Shown in pieces: positions 1-8,571 of a stretch of DNA of 64,000 nucleotides. The position numbers and the translations under genes were made by a program. Source of the stretch: Halorubrum halophilum (lineage in GTDB: Archaea; Halobacteriota; Halobacteria; Halobacteriales; Haloferacaceae). The DNA is taken from positions 62,001 through 126,000 of the forward strand of contig NZ_BBJP01000036.1 of NCBI RefSeq assembly GCF_000739595.1, read 5' to 3'. The notes beneath the pieces are model-generated. The model did no database searches and was not told where the DNA came from. It saw nothing but the letters and a program-made list of their open reading frames with translations. Every line of letters starts with the position of its first letter. Within the stretch, counting starts at the first letter, position 1.

Positions 1-76
1 TCCCGAAAATCAGGGCGAACAGAAGCAGCGCGGCCGACAGCAGCAACACCGCCAGCTTCGTCCCGATCGCACGCAC
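1..76 (-). CDS. Partial exported or membrane protein, N-terminus only
   Basis: The minus strand from a GTG at 76 reads MRAIGTKLAVLLLSAALLL and stays open to the window edge. This is a short basic N-terminus followed by a hydrophobic stretch, so a signal peptide or first membrane helix. It begins 72 bases after the stop of the preceding minus-strand gene and may be the next member of the exported-protein operon. Only about 25 codons are visible, so no family can be named. Confidence 0.45.
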   Translation of the reverse strand, partial: MRAIGTKLAVLLLSAALLLFALIFG

Positions 77-147
77 GTTACGACAGGGAAAGGACGCGTA
101 GACCGGACAGCCTTGCCGTCTCCAAGGGTTGACGGGAGAACCCATCG

Positions 148-948
148 CTACGGAACCCCCGATCCCGGTTGCGGCTCGGTTCCGCCGGAGTGAGCGACGG
201 CGGGAGACTCTGCGTCGGAGTTCTCACTGGACGCGTCGTCGTCCGAGTTATCGCCCTCGTCCGTGCCGGTCCGTGTGCCGTCACCGTCAACATCGGGATC
301 CGCGGGAGAAGTCTCGGATCCCTCCGGTTCGTCGTCGGGATCCGCAGGGGGAGTCCCGGATTCTTCTGGCTCCTCGTCGGGAGCCGCGGGAGAAGTCTCT
401 GATCCCTCCGGTTCCTCGTCGGGAGCCGCGGGAGGAGTCTCTGATCCCTCCGGTTCCCCGTCGGGGCCCGTGGAGGGGGTCTCAGATTCCTCTGGTTCCT
501 CGTCAGGATCCGCGGGAGGAGTCTCGGATTCCTCCGGCTCCTCGTCGAGATAGCCGTCAGATTCCGGCGCCTCCGGTGGATTGTCGCCGGATCTCGGGGG
601 CTCATCTGACGATTCGTCGTCGGTCCCGTTCATTGGGACCGGTGGCACTTTCGGAGGGGCGGGTGAGTCGTCATCTCCCAGTTCCGCTCCACCATCGGTC
701 AGATTCGTGGGATCCGGACTGTCTCCGGACGGTTGCTTGACCGGTGACGGTTCCTCGGGGACGCCAAGCTCCGGATCGAAGACGGTCTGGGACTCCTGCT
801 CAGACGTGAACTCCGACGCGGCCGTGGCCGTCACGGAGACGTTCTCGGTCGCAGTGAACAGCGCGACCGTGTAACCGCCACCGAACGCGGCGCTCCAGAC
901 GAGCATCGCGGCGACGGCGAACGTACCCACCCGTCCAATCCGGGTCAT
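148..948 (-). CDS. Exported acidic Pro/Glu-repeat protein with SipW-type N-terminus
   Basis: This is a 266-residue protein. Starting at ATG 948 gives an N-terminus with one hydrophobic helix ending in GGYTVALFTATENVSVTA. That resembles the SipW/TasA-type signal of its neighbours but lacks the twin arginine. The body is low-complexity and acidic (Pro, Glu, Asp, Ser, Thr), with six 14-residue repeats near the C-terminal half and no C-terminal membrane anchor. ATG 948 overlaps the stop of the signal peptidase gene by four bases (ATGA), implying translational coupling. A role as an extended surface or matrix spacer protein is inference; I recognise no domain. Confidence 0.75.
   Translation of the reverse strand: MTRIGRVGTFAVAAMLVWSAAFGGGYTVALFTATENVSVTATAASEFTSEQESQTVFDPELGVPEEPSPVKQPSGDSPDPTNLTDGGAELGDDDSPAPPKVPPVPMNGTDDESSDEPPRSGDNPPEAPESDGYLDEEPEESETPPADPDEEPEESETPSTGPDGEPEGSETPPAAPDEEPEGSETSPAAPDEEPEESGTPPADPDDEPEGSETSPADPDVDGDGTRTGTDEGDNSDDDASSENSDAESPAVAHSGGTEPQPGSGVP
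297..548 (-). repeat. Six tandem 42-bp coding repeats (14 residues each)
   Basis: Within the acidic exported protein, six units of 14 residues follow the pattern DEEPEESETPPADP with substitutions at a few positions (for example DGEPEGSETPPAAP and DDEPEGSETSPADP). The units are in frame and contiguous. They would form an extended, highly charged stalk. Confidence 0.9.
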
Positions 949-1937
949 CGGTCCTCCGATCCAGAACCGTCGGTGGCGATCGACTTCTCGTCGCTCGCGA
1001 CGTCGACCGGGTCTAAGACAGCGTTGTCCGTGCGGTCGTTCGGGGACCGTCCATCGCCCTGAGCGGACGCGTCGCGGTCGAGTACGCCGGTACCGGAGAG
1101 CCACACTCCGACGGCACCGACGAGCAGTGCGCTCGTCGCGATCGCGACGGAAACGGCGAGCGCCGTCCGGATCTGAAACGCGACGTAGACGCTGTAGGGC
1201 GTGAACGCGGCCAGCACTGCACCGGCGCCGGTAACGGTGTCAAGGGACAGTTCGGTTCCGTCCCCTTGCGCTGGCTCGTGGCCCCCCGCGGCCGACATCG
1301 CCGGACCCTCGGTCGGAGCGGACTCAGCCCCGTCCGCGGCGGCAGACACCTCGGGATCGTCGAACACGAACTCGTCCGTCGGTGTGGTACCGTCGTCGGA
1401 CGCGCCAGCCGCGCCGACCGTCCCGGCGCCGTCGCGGTCGCGGACGAAGACCCACAGCTCGGACAGCACGAGCAGCCCGAAGGGAACGACGACGAGCGCG
1501 GCGAAGCCAAGCGGCGAGCCGGCGAACTGGATCACGTACCCGATATAGGGAATGGTAACAGCCACCACGCCAATGACGTTCGTCCCGGCGACCAGCGAGG
1601 CGTCCGGCCCCTCGTTCGCGTCCCCTTTCGTCTCGAAGGCGGGACCGCCGTCGGTCGCGACGACGTCGATAACGCGGTGGGTCACCGGGACTTCGTTGTT
1701 GCCGCGGACGAACGTGATCACGTCGCCCTCGGCGATCGCGGTCGGGTCGCGCTCGTCGACGATGACGACATCGCCCGGCGCGATGGCCGGCGTCATGCTC
1801 GCGGTGAGCACGACAAAGCCGTGTTCCGCGCCGACAACGCCGGGGATCGCGTACACCACGAACGGCGCAACGACCGCGATCAACAGGAGTAGTCCAAGCA
1901 CGTTCGCCGTCGTTTTGAGTGATACTGGTAGGTTCAT
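945..1937 (-). CDS. Archaeal signal peptidase I (S26B) of the SipW-type locus
   Basis: This 330-residue membrane protease should remove signal peptides outside the membrane. There is an N-terminal transmembrane helix (about residues 10-32). The catalytic Ser47 is in LTASMTP, His87 is in PVTHRVI (the archaeal/ER type, with His where bacterial enzymes have Lys), and Asp106 is in KGDANEGPD. Two further hydrophobic segments follow (about 120-160 and 245-285), separated by an acidic linker, making it longer than a minimal SEC11-type enzyme. The gene overlaps both neighbours (1937 upstream, 945-948 downstream), so it is co-translated with exported proteins carrying SipW-type signals. They are its likely substrates by analogy with SipW-TasA. 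Confidence 0.9.
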   Translation of the reverse strand: MNLPVSLKTTANVLGLLLLIAVVAPFVVYAIPGVVGAEHGFVVLTASMTPAIAPGDVVIVDERDPTAIAEGDVITFVRGNNEVPVTHRVIDVVATDGGPAFETKGDANEGPDASLVAGTNVIGVVAVTIPYIGYVIQFAGSPLGFAALVVVPFGLLVLSELWVFVRDRDGAGTVGAAGASDDGTTPTDEFVFDDPEVSAAADGAESAPTEGPAMSAAGGHEPAQGDGTELSLDTVTGAGAVLAAFTPYSVYVAFQIRTALAVSVAIATSALLVGAVGVWLSGTGVLDRDASAQGDGRSPNDRTDNAVLDPVDVASDEKSIATDGSGSEDR

Positions 1938-3466
1938 CAGATGTCCTCCGGGACGCAGAGCGGGCCGTCTCGCGTGGTGGTACCGGCGACGACCTCGTAG
2001 AGCGGGCCGCCGTCGTCGTCTGTTCCGTACGTGTTTCCGACGGCGATTGGGTCCGAACAGCTCGTGTGGATGTCGACCTCGGTCGACACGCCCGCGTCGC
2101 CGCCGTCGACGATCGCGACGGTCGTGTTCTGCCCGAGACCGTCGAAGCCCCCGTCATGAGTCTGTGCGACGCCGGCACCGTCGGCGACGAATACGTCTCC
2201 GCCGCCACGGTCCGCCGGGCCGAAAACGGTAGCGCCCGTGCTGGGACCGGTCTGCGTCGTCGTGACCTCGATCGTCGCGTTCGCGTCGCCGAGGTACCGG
2301 AACGTGAGGTCGCGAAGGCGACCGTTGCCGTCGCCGCAGACGCCGCAGTCCGGACCGTCGTCCCGGTCGTCGTCTCCGTCCTCGTCGTTCTCATCCTCGT
2401 CCGGGTGATCGTCGCCGTCTCCCTCTTCGGTCGAAGCGCAGATCGGCTCGCCGTCGATCGTCGTCGCGGCCGCGACCTCGTAGCGCGGATCGCGTTCCGG
2501 GAAGACGTCGCCGACCGCGAGCGGCACCGAGCAGCTCGTGTGGATCTTGGCACCGGCGACGCCGGTGGCGCCGGAGTCGTCGACGTAGAGGTTGCGCGGA
2601 AGGCGGCCGTCGTCGGCGTCCCCGCCCTCGATCAGGAACGAGTCGCCCCCGTCAACCGAGCCGGAGAACACGACGGTGCCGTCCTTCGCCTGCGGGCCCC
2701 CGCGACCGGTGACGACGATGTCGCCGGTCTCCGAACCGAGGTACTTGAGGGTGAGCGAGCCGACCTTGGTATCGGTGTCGTCCGCACAGACCACGCAGGG
2801 GTCCGGGCACCGCGCGGCGCCGGCAAACGGGTTCGACCTCTCCGCGTCAGTCTCCGGGACGTGTCGACATTGCTCCGCGTACACCTGGAAATCGAACGAC
2901 GTCGACTCTCCCTCGACGCTCTGTGGTGTCGTCTGGGGGAGTTCCCAGTCGAGGACGATCTCTAGCGAGTCGTCGGACGGGTCGAGACACGGCGAGCCGT
3001 CGGCATCGTCGATCCGGAGTCCCGTGACGAGCTCCCGGCGGATTCCGGCGAGCGAGCCGGACACAGAGCGCGTTCCGACGGTCAGCTCCGCCCTGACCGC
3101 GTCTCCGAGAGGATCGGGAGCCGGCGGACAGTCGGTACCCAGCCAGAGGCGGGCGGGGTTCGTCTGTACCGAGACCGAGAGCCGCTCAGTCCCGTGGTCG
3201 CCGCGGTCGAGTGTATCCGACGAGCCGTCCCCGACGAGATCGAACCGGACGCGACCGTCGTCGTCGGTGAGACACCCGTGACAGTCGACAACGACGTCGA
3301 CTTTGCCGGCCCCGAGGGTGTTGTCTGGGAACGACTCCTCGTCGGTAAAGTACGCGAACGTCCCGGCACCGCTCGCGGCGCCGACCGCGCCCACACCGCC
3401 GAGGACGGCGAGGAGACTACGACGGCTTAGGCCGGACGGGGAAGATTCCGATGGGTCAGGTCTCAT
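1937..3466 (-). CDS. SipW-type exported protein with duplicated C-terminal domain
   Basis: This is a 509-residue exported protein. The N-terminus carries LSRRSLLAVLGGVGAVGAAS followed by GTFAYFTDEESFPDNTL, the SipW/TasA-type signature shared with neighbours. The region up to about residue 215 is TasA-like and ends in the cluster's common strand motif FQVYAEQCRH. After a Cys-rich linker, two homologous domains follow, beginning LTLKYLG and LTFRYLG and each containing IHTSCS and a closing Cys. They are separated by an Asp/Glu-rich linker (about 348-372). ATG 3466 overlaps the upstream stop by four bases. An extracellular structural or matrix role is inferred from the family. Confidence 0.8.
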   Translation of the reverse strand: MRPDPSESSPSGLSRRSLLAVLGGVGAVGAASGAGTFAYFTDEESFPDNTLGAGKVDVVVDCHGCLTDDDGRVRFDLVGDGSSDTLDRGDHGTERLSVSVQTNPARLWLGTDCPPAPDPLGDAVRAELTVGTRSVSGSLAGIRRELVTGLRIDDADGSPCLDPSDDSLEIVLDWELPQTTPQSVEGESTSFDFQVYAEQCRHVPETDAERSNPFAGAARCPDPCVVCADDTDTKVGSLTLKYLGSETGDIVVTGRGGPQAKDGTVVFSGSVDGGDSFLIEGGDADDGRLPRNLYVDDSGATGVAGAKIHTSCSVPLAVGDVFPERDPRYEVAAATTIDGEPICASTEEGDGDDHPDEDENDEDGDDDRDDGPDCGVCGDGNGRLRDLTFRYLGDANATIEVTTTQTGPSTGATVFGPADRGGGDVFVADGAGVAQTHDGGFDGLGQNTTVAIVDGGDAGVSTEVDIHTSCSDPIAVGNTYGTDDDGGPLYEVVAGTTTRDGPLCVPEDI

Positions 3467-4218
3467 ACCGATCCCCCGGTGTCGTTACCGGTCGCTGGGA
3501 ACGGGTTCGCCGTCCCGGCACCACACGGATCGACGCCGAACGTCACGTCGAAGTCGATGGACCCACCCATTCCGGCGTTGCCGCCGCCGGGCGGGAACTT
3601 CCAACCGAAGATCAGACAGCGCTGTTCGCCCGGACGGAGACACCCGTTGTCGAGCAGGCCGGGGTCTATCTGCACGCCGTCCGCGAGGTCGTCGTCGACG
3701 AGCCCGGCGAAGCTTCCGGCGTATATCTCTTCGCCGTACTCCGCGTAGTCTCCGCTCGCGCCCTCACAGCTGCCCAATCCGAGGAGACCGGTGTCGTACC
3801 GTACGACCACCTGGAGTCGGTCCGCGAGCTCGGCGCTCGCCGGATCGCCCCCGATGGTCGGTTCGACGCGCATCCACGCTCGAAGGCCCTCCTCGGTCGG
3901 GTCCTCGACCCGCAACCCAACGCTCGCGGTCCCCTCGTCTCGGGGGAACACGTCGTCGAGATCGACGAGGCGAACGTCGGTGACGCCGTCTGCGAACTCG
4001 GACTCGTCCGTCGGCCCGTCGACGACGACATCGCCGTTGTACGTCGCCTGCCAGCCGACGAGCAGGCGCCGACCGGTCGTCTCCGCGTACGTGTAGTTCG
4101 TGTACTCGTTCCAGCTCCCCGTCGAGCGTCCGCGTGCGAGTCCCGCAGTGGCGAAGCCGACGGCTCCCGCTCCCGCGAGCACTTTCCTGCGCGTTATTCC
4201 GTGTTCTCGTTTCGTCAT
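3463..4218 (-). CDS. Tat-type exported protein of the SipW-type locus
   Basis: This is a 251-residue protein with a twin-arginine signal (ITRRKVLAGAGAVGFATAGLA), but the AYFSD motif of its neighbours is missing. The mature part has paired cysteines and a C-terminal strand region (GGSIDFDVTFGVDPCG) that occupies the place of the FDLxFxxEQxRHND motif in the paralogues. It is the first gene of the overlapping block 4218-148. A TATA-like CATACATA on the minus strand near 4290 suggests that block may have its own promoter. No function can be assigned; it is probably a surface protein. Confidence 0.75.
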   Translation of the reverse strand: MTKREHGITRRKVLAGAGAVGFATAGLARGRSTGSWNEYTNYTYAETTGRRLLVGWQATYNGDVVVDGPTDESEFADGVTDVRLVDLDDVFPRDEGTASVGLRVEDPTEEGLRAWMRVEPTIGGDPASAELADRLQVVVRYDTGLLGLGSCEGASGDYAEYGEEIYAGSFAGLVDDDLADGVQIDPGLLDNGCLRPGEQRCLIFGWKFPPGGGNAGMGGSIDFDVTFGVDPCGAGTANPFPATGNDTGGSV

Positions 4219-4370
4219 TCGTGTGTTTCGTCGGCTCCGAACGGCCGTCTCGTCACGTTGGCTACACGCTCCCGTCTCTCCTATGTATGGGCATCATACC
4301 CGATCGCACCGGCTTCCAGCCCAAGCGGATGGATGGTCCTACCGAGCCCAACAGCCGTCTCGGCGGCGTT

Positions 4371-5768
4371 TCAGGCGACGTTGACGTCGACCGCAGGGCG
4401 CTCCTGTGACCCGCCACCTCCGGCGCCGACGAGCGTCACGCTTGCGGTCAGCGTCCAGTCGACCGACGCGTTGACACCGTCGATGAGGAGATGAGCGATA
4501 TCGGTAGAGCCGTCGACGGAACTCACGGCGTCGCCGCCCGACGGGACCGAACCGTTCAGTCGGACGTCCGTCACCGAGGCAGTGACTCCCGAATCGCCTT
4601 TCGCCGTGAGGACGATCGCATTGCTCGTCGCTCCCACCGAAGTCACGTCTGCGAGGGTACCCGCGTACGAAACCGCTGCTGAACTGCCGTCTCCGTCGTC
4701 GATGGCGATCGAGAGGGATCCGGTCGTCGCGTCGTGCGTCACCGTGAGTTCCGCCGTCGTCGGATCGGTCCACGCGACGCCAGCCGTGTCGTAGTCGCCG
4801 GTATTTGCCGGTGCGTTGCCGACGAGGAGCTGATCGTTGACCTGGCCAGCGCCGTTCCGCGCGCGGGCGAACCAGACCGGCGGACGGGCGAGACGGTCGA
4901 CACCGTACCCGTCGTCCGCAGATGCCTCGATACACGGGTTCACCTCGCCGTCGTTGTGGCGGCACTGCTCCGCGCGGAAGTCGAGGTCAAAGGCGACCGA
5001 ATCCGTCTGGACTTCGTTGCCGACCTCGCCGAAGGGGAGTTCCCAGTAGAGCGCGAGGGCCGCCCCGGCGGTGAGCGAGTCCATCGGTGCGAAACACTCT
5101 CGAGCGAGTCCGGCCTCGTCGTCGCCCGTCCCGTCGAGCGGGACGCCGTTCGCGAGCGCGCCGAGAACCGCTCGGAGCGAGCCGTCGAGGAGCGGGGCAC
5201 CGAGCTGCGTCCCGGACAAGGGATTCTGGTAGACCAGTCGGGCGGCGATTGCGTCCGCAAGCTGTCCACCCCACGGATCCGTCTCGCTAGCATCGATCTC
5301 GGCGGGGGTGAAGCCGGCGTCAAGGAGCGCCGCGCGCTCGGGATCGACAACTCCGTTTTGCGCGTTCCCCGTGAGGCGGGCGCAGGCCCACACGTAGCCG
5401 GGGTTGTCGTCTAAGAGGAAAGAGAATCGCAGCCAGCCGGAGTCGCCCGGCTTGACGTCGTCGAGCTGGTATCTGACGCTCGCAGGAGCCTCTGGGGTCC
5501 CCCAGACGATACCGAAGTCCCCGCCGCCGGTTCCATTGCTACCTGCGTACGGGTTGTCGTCGTTTCGACTGCCCTGATCGGCCGCGAACTCGTACCGAAC
5601 GCCGAGATCGAGTGTTCCGGCCGTCAGGTCGTTGTTCGCGAGCGTTTCCTCGTCGCTGAAGTACGCGGTCGTTCCGAGGCCGGCTCCGGCAGAGGCGAGG
5701 CCGATAGCGCCGAGGCCGCCGAGAAGTCGTCGCCGGGACAGACCGATGTCAGTGGATTTTCGTGTCAT
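4371..5768 (-). CDS. SipW/TasA-type exported protein with extra C-terminal beta domain
   Basis: This is a 465-residue protein. Its N-terminus (LSRRRLLGGLGAIGLASAG, then AYFSDEETLANNDLTAGTLDL) is nearly identical to those of the two genes upstream. A TasA-like domain spans about residues 35-270, includes DDVKPGDSGWLRFSF and NPGYVW, and ends in FDLDFRAEQCRHND. A second beta-rich domain of about 190 residues follows, with Thr/Ser-rich strands and alternating small residues, and no catalytic motif. Family members in bacteria polymerise into extracellular fibres; that role here is inference. Confidence 0.82.
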   Translation of the reverse strand: MTRKSTDIGLSRRRLLGGLGAIGLASAGAGLGTTAYFSDEETLANNDLTAGTLDLGVRYEFAADQGSRNDDNPYAGSNGTGGGDFGIVWGTPEAPASVRYQLDDVKPGDSGWLRFSFLLDDNPGYVWACARLTGNAQNGVVDPERAALLDAGFTPAEIDASETDPWGGQLADAIAARLVYQNPLSGTQLGAPLLDGSLRAVLGALANGVPLDGTGDDEAGLARECFAPMDSLTAGAALALYWELPFGEVGNEVQTDSVAFDLDFRAEQCRHNDGEVNPCIEASADDGYGVDRLARPPVWFARARNGAGQVNDQLLVGNAPANTGDYDTAGVAWTDPTTAELTVTHDATTGSLSIAIDDGDGSSAAVSYAGTLADVTSVGATSNAIVLTAKGDSGVTASVTDVRLNGSVPSGGDAVSSVDGSTDIAHLLIDGVNASVDWTLTASVTLVGAGGGGSQERPAVDVNVA

Positions 5769-5903
5769 GAGGGTGATTGTCGCGGTCCGAAGGGACTGCG
5801 GGAGACCCCGCCGGCGGAGTCGAACCGCCGTACTCCAAACGGGGCTATCAGTGCGACCGAACGAACGGGGAGCCGTGGCTCCGCCGCCCGCCGGGCGGTC
5901 GGA

Positions 5904-7595
5904 TTAGGCCATCCCGGCCCCGTCGTTGTGCCGCTCCTGTTCGGTGTAGAAGCCGAGGTCGAACCCGAGCGTGTCGCCCTGGATCTCGTTACCGACGTCG
6001 TCGAAGGGGATCTCCCATTCTAGCGCGACGCAGTGCATGACGCCGTCCCCGCGGAATGCCTCGCGGTCCGGGTCGTCCGCCGATTCGTTCAGCTCCTCGT
6101 AGATCGTCGCGCGGTTGCCGTCGAGGGGAATCCCGTTCCCGCTGCTCAGTTCGGCGAGGACGTTTCCGAGCGTGTCCTTCATGATGACCTTCTCCCCGAC
6201 CGCCTGCGCGGCGAGGTTCCCGAACACCGACGGGATGTTGAGCGGGTCGTCGACGTCGTTGAAGAACGTGGGATCACCGCCCAATCCGCCGGCCGGGCCG
6301 GCCATCGCTTGGAGCGTGCTAGCGCTGCCGTTGACGTTGATCGTGTAGACGTCGGTCGCGGGACTCGGTGAGCCTGCCCGTGCGTCGTCCGCGGCGCCGG
6401 TCGGCGAGGAGAACGACGAACCACCATCGCCCTCGAACGACTCGCCGTCCGAGAGGACGATGTTCGTCTTCGCCACGCCGCTGCGGGCCCTGGTCGAGGC
6501 GAGCTCACCCTGTGCCACGTCGACGCCCTCGCCGATGTACGTCCCGGTGGCGATACCGCCGGGGCTGTCCGGGTCGTCGCTGCCCTCCAGCACGTCCGGA
6601 TCATTGGTGGAGCCGTTCACGACGTTCGCGAGCTTCCGGCGGAGTCCCGAAAGCGCGGCGTCGACATCGTCCAAGTCCGCCGTAAGCTCCTGTAGGAGAC
6701 CGACGCGCGGGCTCCCCATCTCGTTGTCACCGTCGAAGTACGCGACGCCGACTTTCACGTCGGAGTTCTGCCCCTGTAGGTAGTCGATGAACTGCCGGGT
6801 GCCGAGCTCGACGAGGTCGATCTTCGTCGTCTCGTCGTAGGTGGTGGCGCCGACGGTGATGTCGTCTTCGCTGACGACACCGCCGAACGTGCGGTACAGC
6901 ATCGAACCTGAGAAGTCGAGGGTCAGCATGATGTCGACCGGCTCGGCCGGATCGTAGACGTTGTCGCAGTCCTCGTCGTACCACAGCGTCGCCTGGATGG
7001 CGTCCGCGAGGTCCGGGAGATTGTCCGGGTCGACCGCGAGCTCCGGATCGGTGGACACGTCGCCGTCCTCCGAGGTGAGCTCCCCCTGCATCCAGATGTA
7101 GCCGGGGTTGTCACAGAGATGTAGCGAGAACGTGATCTCGCCGGAGTCACCGGGTTTCAGGTCGCTGAACTGCATGAGCGAGTCCATCGGCTCCTCGGTG
7201 ACGGGGTCGATCCCGTAGTTCGCTTCCGAGAGCGGTGGGATGTTCTCACAGTTCAGCTCCGGGATGTTCGCGCCGTTGCTGTCGTCGTCTTCCAGGTCCG
7301 GGAAGTCGCTGTACTTCACCTCGTCGCCGTCGATCTCGACCGACTGTTCGCCATCGCCGTCGTGGTCGGGGTGCGCGTTGACGAACTCGCGGCCGTCACC
7401 GTAGTCGTAGGTCTGTTGCCAGTCGACGAGCAGGTCGAGCGTCCCCGCGGTGAGGCTATTGTCCTGGAACGTCTCGGTGTCGCTGAAGTACGCGGTCGTC
7501 CCGAGGCCGGCTCCGGCGGACGCGACGCCCACGGCGCCGAGTCCGGCGAGGAGCTTGCGCCGGGAGAGATTGATGTTGGTGGATTTGTTTGTCAT
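5904..7595 (-). CDS. SipW/TasA-type exported protein with inserted vWA domain
   Basis: This is a 563-residue protein. Signal region: LSRRKLLAGLGAVGVASAG, then AYFSDTETFQDNSLTAGTLDL. The TasA-like part is interrupted at about residue 215 by a von Willebrand factor A domain whose MIDAS motif DFSGS lies at residues 227-231. The TasA-like fold resumes at about residue 475 and closes with FDLGFYTEQERHND. An intact DxSxS site implies divalent-metal-dependent ligand or subunit binding outside the cell. The gene is second in the minus-strand cluster. A Mg2+/Ca2+-dependent adhesion or fibre-tip role is inference. Confidence 0.85.
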   Translation of the reverse strand: MTNKSTNINLSRRKLLAGLGAVGVASAGAGLGTTAYFSDTETFQDNSLTAGTLDLLVDWQQTYDYGDGREFVNAHPDHDGDGEQSVEIDGDEVKYSDFPDLEDDDSNGANIPELNCENIPPLSEANYGIDPVTEEPMDSLMQFSDLKPGDSGEITFSLHLCDNPGYIWMQGELTSEDGDVSTDPELAVDPDNLPDLADAIQATLWYDEDCDNVYDPAEPVDIMLTLDFSGSMLYRTFGGVVSEDDITVGATTYDETTKIDLVELGTRQFIDYLQGQNSDVKVGVAYFDGDNEMGSPRVGLLQELTADLDDVDAALSGLRRKLANVVNGSTNDPDVLEGSDDPDSPGGIATGTYIGEGVDVAQGELASTRARSGVAKTNIVLSDGESFEGDGGSSFSSPTGAADDARAGSPSPATDVYTINVNGSASTLQAMAGPAGGLGGDPTFFNDVDDPLNIPSVFGNLAAQAVGEKVIMKDTLGNVLAELSSGNGIPLDGNRATIYEELNESADDPDREAFRGDGVMHCVALEWEIPFDDVGNEIQGDTLGFDLGFYTEQERHNDGAGMA

Positions 7596-7719
7596 GATCG
7601 TGATGAGTGGTGTCGGATGTGTTGTTCGTGATCGCTCAGCACGGTCACCGGAGCGCGTCGTCGTCGACGGCCCGGCCCGCGGAGCGAGTCAGGCGCGGTT
7701 CAGGATCTCCGGACCGAGA

Positions 7720-8571
7720 TCAGCTCGGGGTCGTGTTGACCGGCGCCGAGTTGTTGAACGGGTCGTCGTTGTGGCGGACCTGTTCGGTCTCGAAGACGAG
7801 GTCGAACCCGAGCGTGTCGCCCTGGATCACGTTGCCGACCTGGAACGGGACCTCCAGGAGGAGACAGAACGAGTAGACGCCACCGTTATCGTTGATCGGG
7901 ATGGGGGCGCCGTCGCTGTTCTTGATGATGTAGCCGTCGGAGAGCGTGGCGTCGGCCTCACTCGCGTTCGTGTAGTGCGTGTTGGTGTCAACGACGCCGC
8001 CGACATCCGAGGGCGCGTAGCTGCCGCCCAGCGCGTTCGAGTTGTTGTTGAAAACGGGATCAAGTCCAGAGAGCCCGGTCTTGTCGCCGCTCGCGTCGTC
8101 GTAGTCCTGCCACACCGTGGTGAGGAGGAACTCGGCGAGGTCGGCGTCGTTGTCATCATCGCCCTCGACATCCTGCTCGGGCCCGGGGTTCGCACCGCCG
8201 GTCTCGGTGAAGTTCTCCGTGCGCACCTGCACGTAGCCGGGGTTGTCGCCGACCTCGATGTCGAAGCAGATGATCGCCCAGTCGCCGGGTTTCACGTCGT
8301 CGACCTGAATGCCGGTGACGATGTCCCCGTCAGCCGTCTCTGACAGCCCGACGACCCCTTGGCCCGTCCAGTAGTCGTCGGCCGCGACGATCTCGGCGGT
8401 GACGCTCATGTCGAGGGTCCCCGCGGTGAGGCTGTTGTCCTGGAAGGTTTCCGTGTCGCTGAAGTACGCCGTTGTCCCGAGTCCCGCACCCGCGGAGGCC
8501 ACGCCGATCGCACCGAGACCGGCCAGCATCTTGCGCCGCGAGAGTCCGATTGAGTTGTCGTCTGCGTTCAT
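7720..8571 (-). CDS. SipW/TasA-type exported protein, minimal form
   Basis: This is a 283-residue protein and the shortest complete paralogue. It has signal LSRRKMLAGLGAIGVASAG, then AYFSDTETFQDNSLTAGTLDM, followed by a single TasA-like domain with VDDVKPGDWAIICFDIEVGDNPGYV and the C-terminal FDLVFETEQVRHND. It is the promoter-proximal gene of the minus-strand cluster. The first 50 residues are almost identical to those of the vWA paralogue, pointing to recent duplication or selection on the export signal. A candidate major fibre subunit, by inference. Confidence 0.85.
   Translation of the reverse strand: MNADDNSIGLSRRKMLAGLGAIGVASAGAGLGTTAYFSDTETFQDNSLTAGTLDMSVTAEIVAADDYWTGQGVVGLSETADGDIVTGIQVDDVKPGDWAIICFDIEVGDNPGYVQVRTENFTETGGANPGPEQDVEGDDDNDADLAEFLLTTVWQDYDDASGDKTGLSGLDPVFNNNSNALGGSYAPSDVGGVVDTNTHYTNASEADATLSDGYIIKNSDGAPIPINDNGGVYSFCLLLEVPFQVGNVIQGDTLGFDLVFETEQVRHNDDPFNNSAPVNTTPS

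Noticed and set aside
3427-3440. TTAGGCCGGAC near 3427 as a sixth iron box
   Set aside because: Only the left half resembles the motif; the CCTAAA half is missing and it lies inside a coding region.
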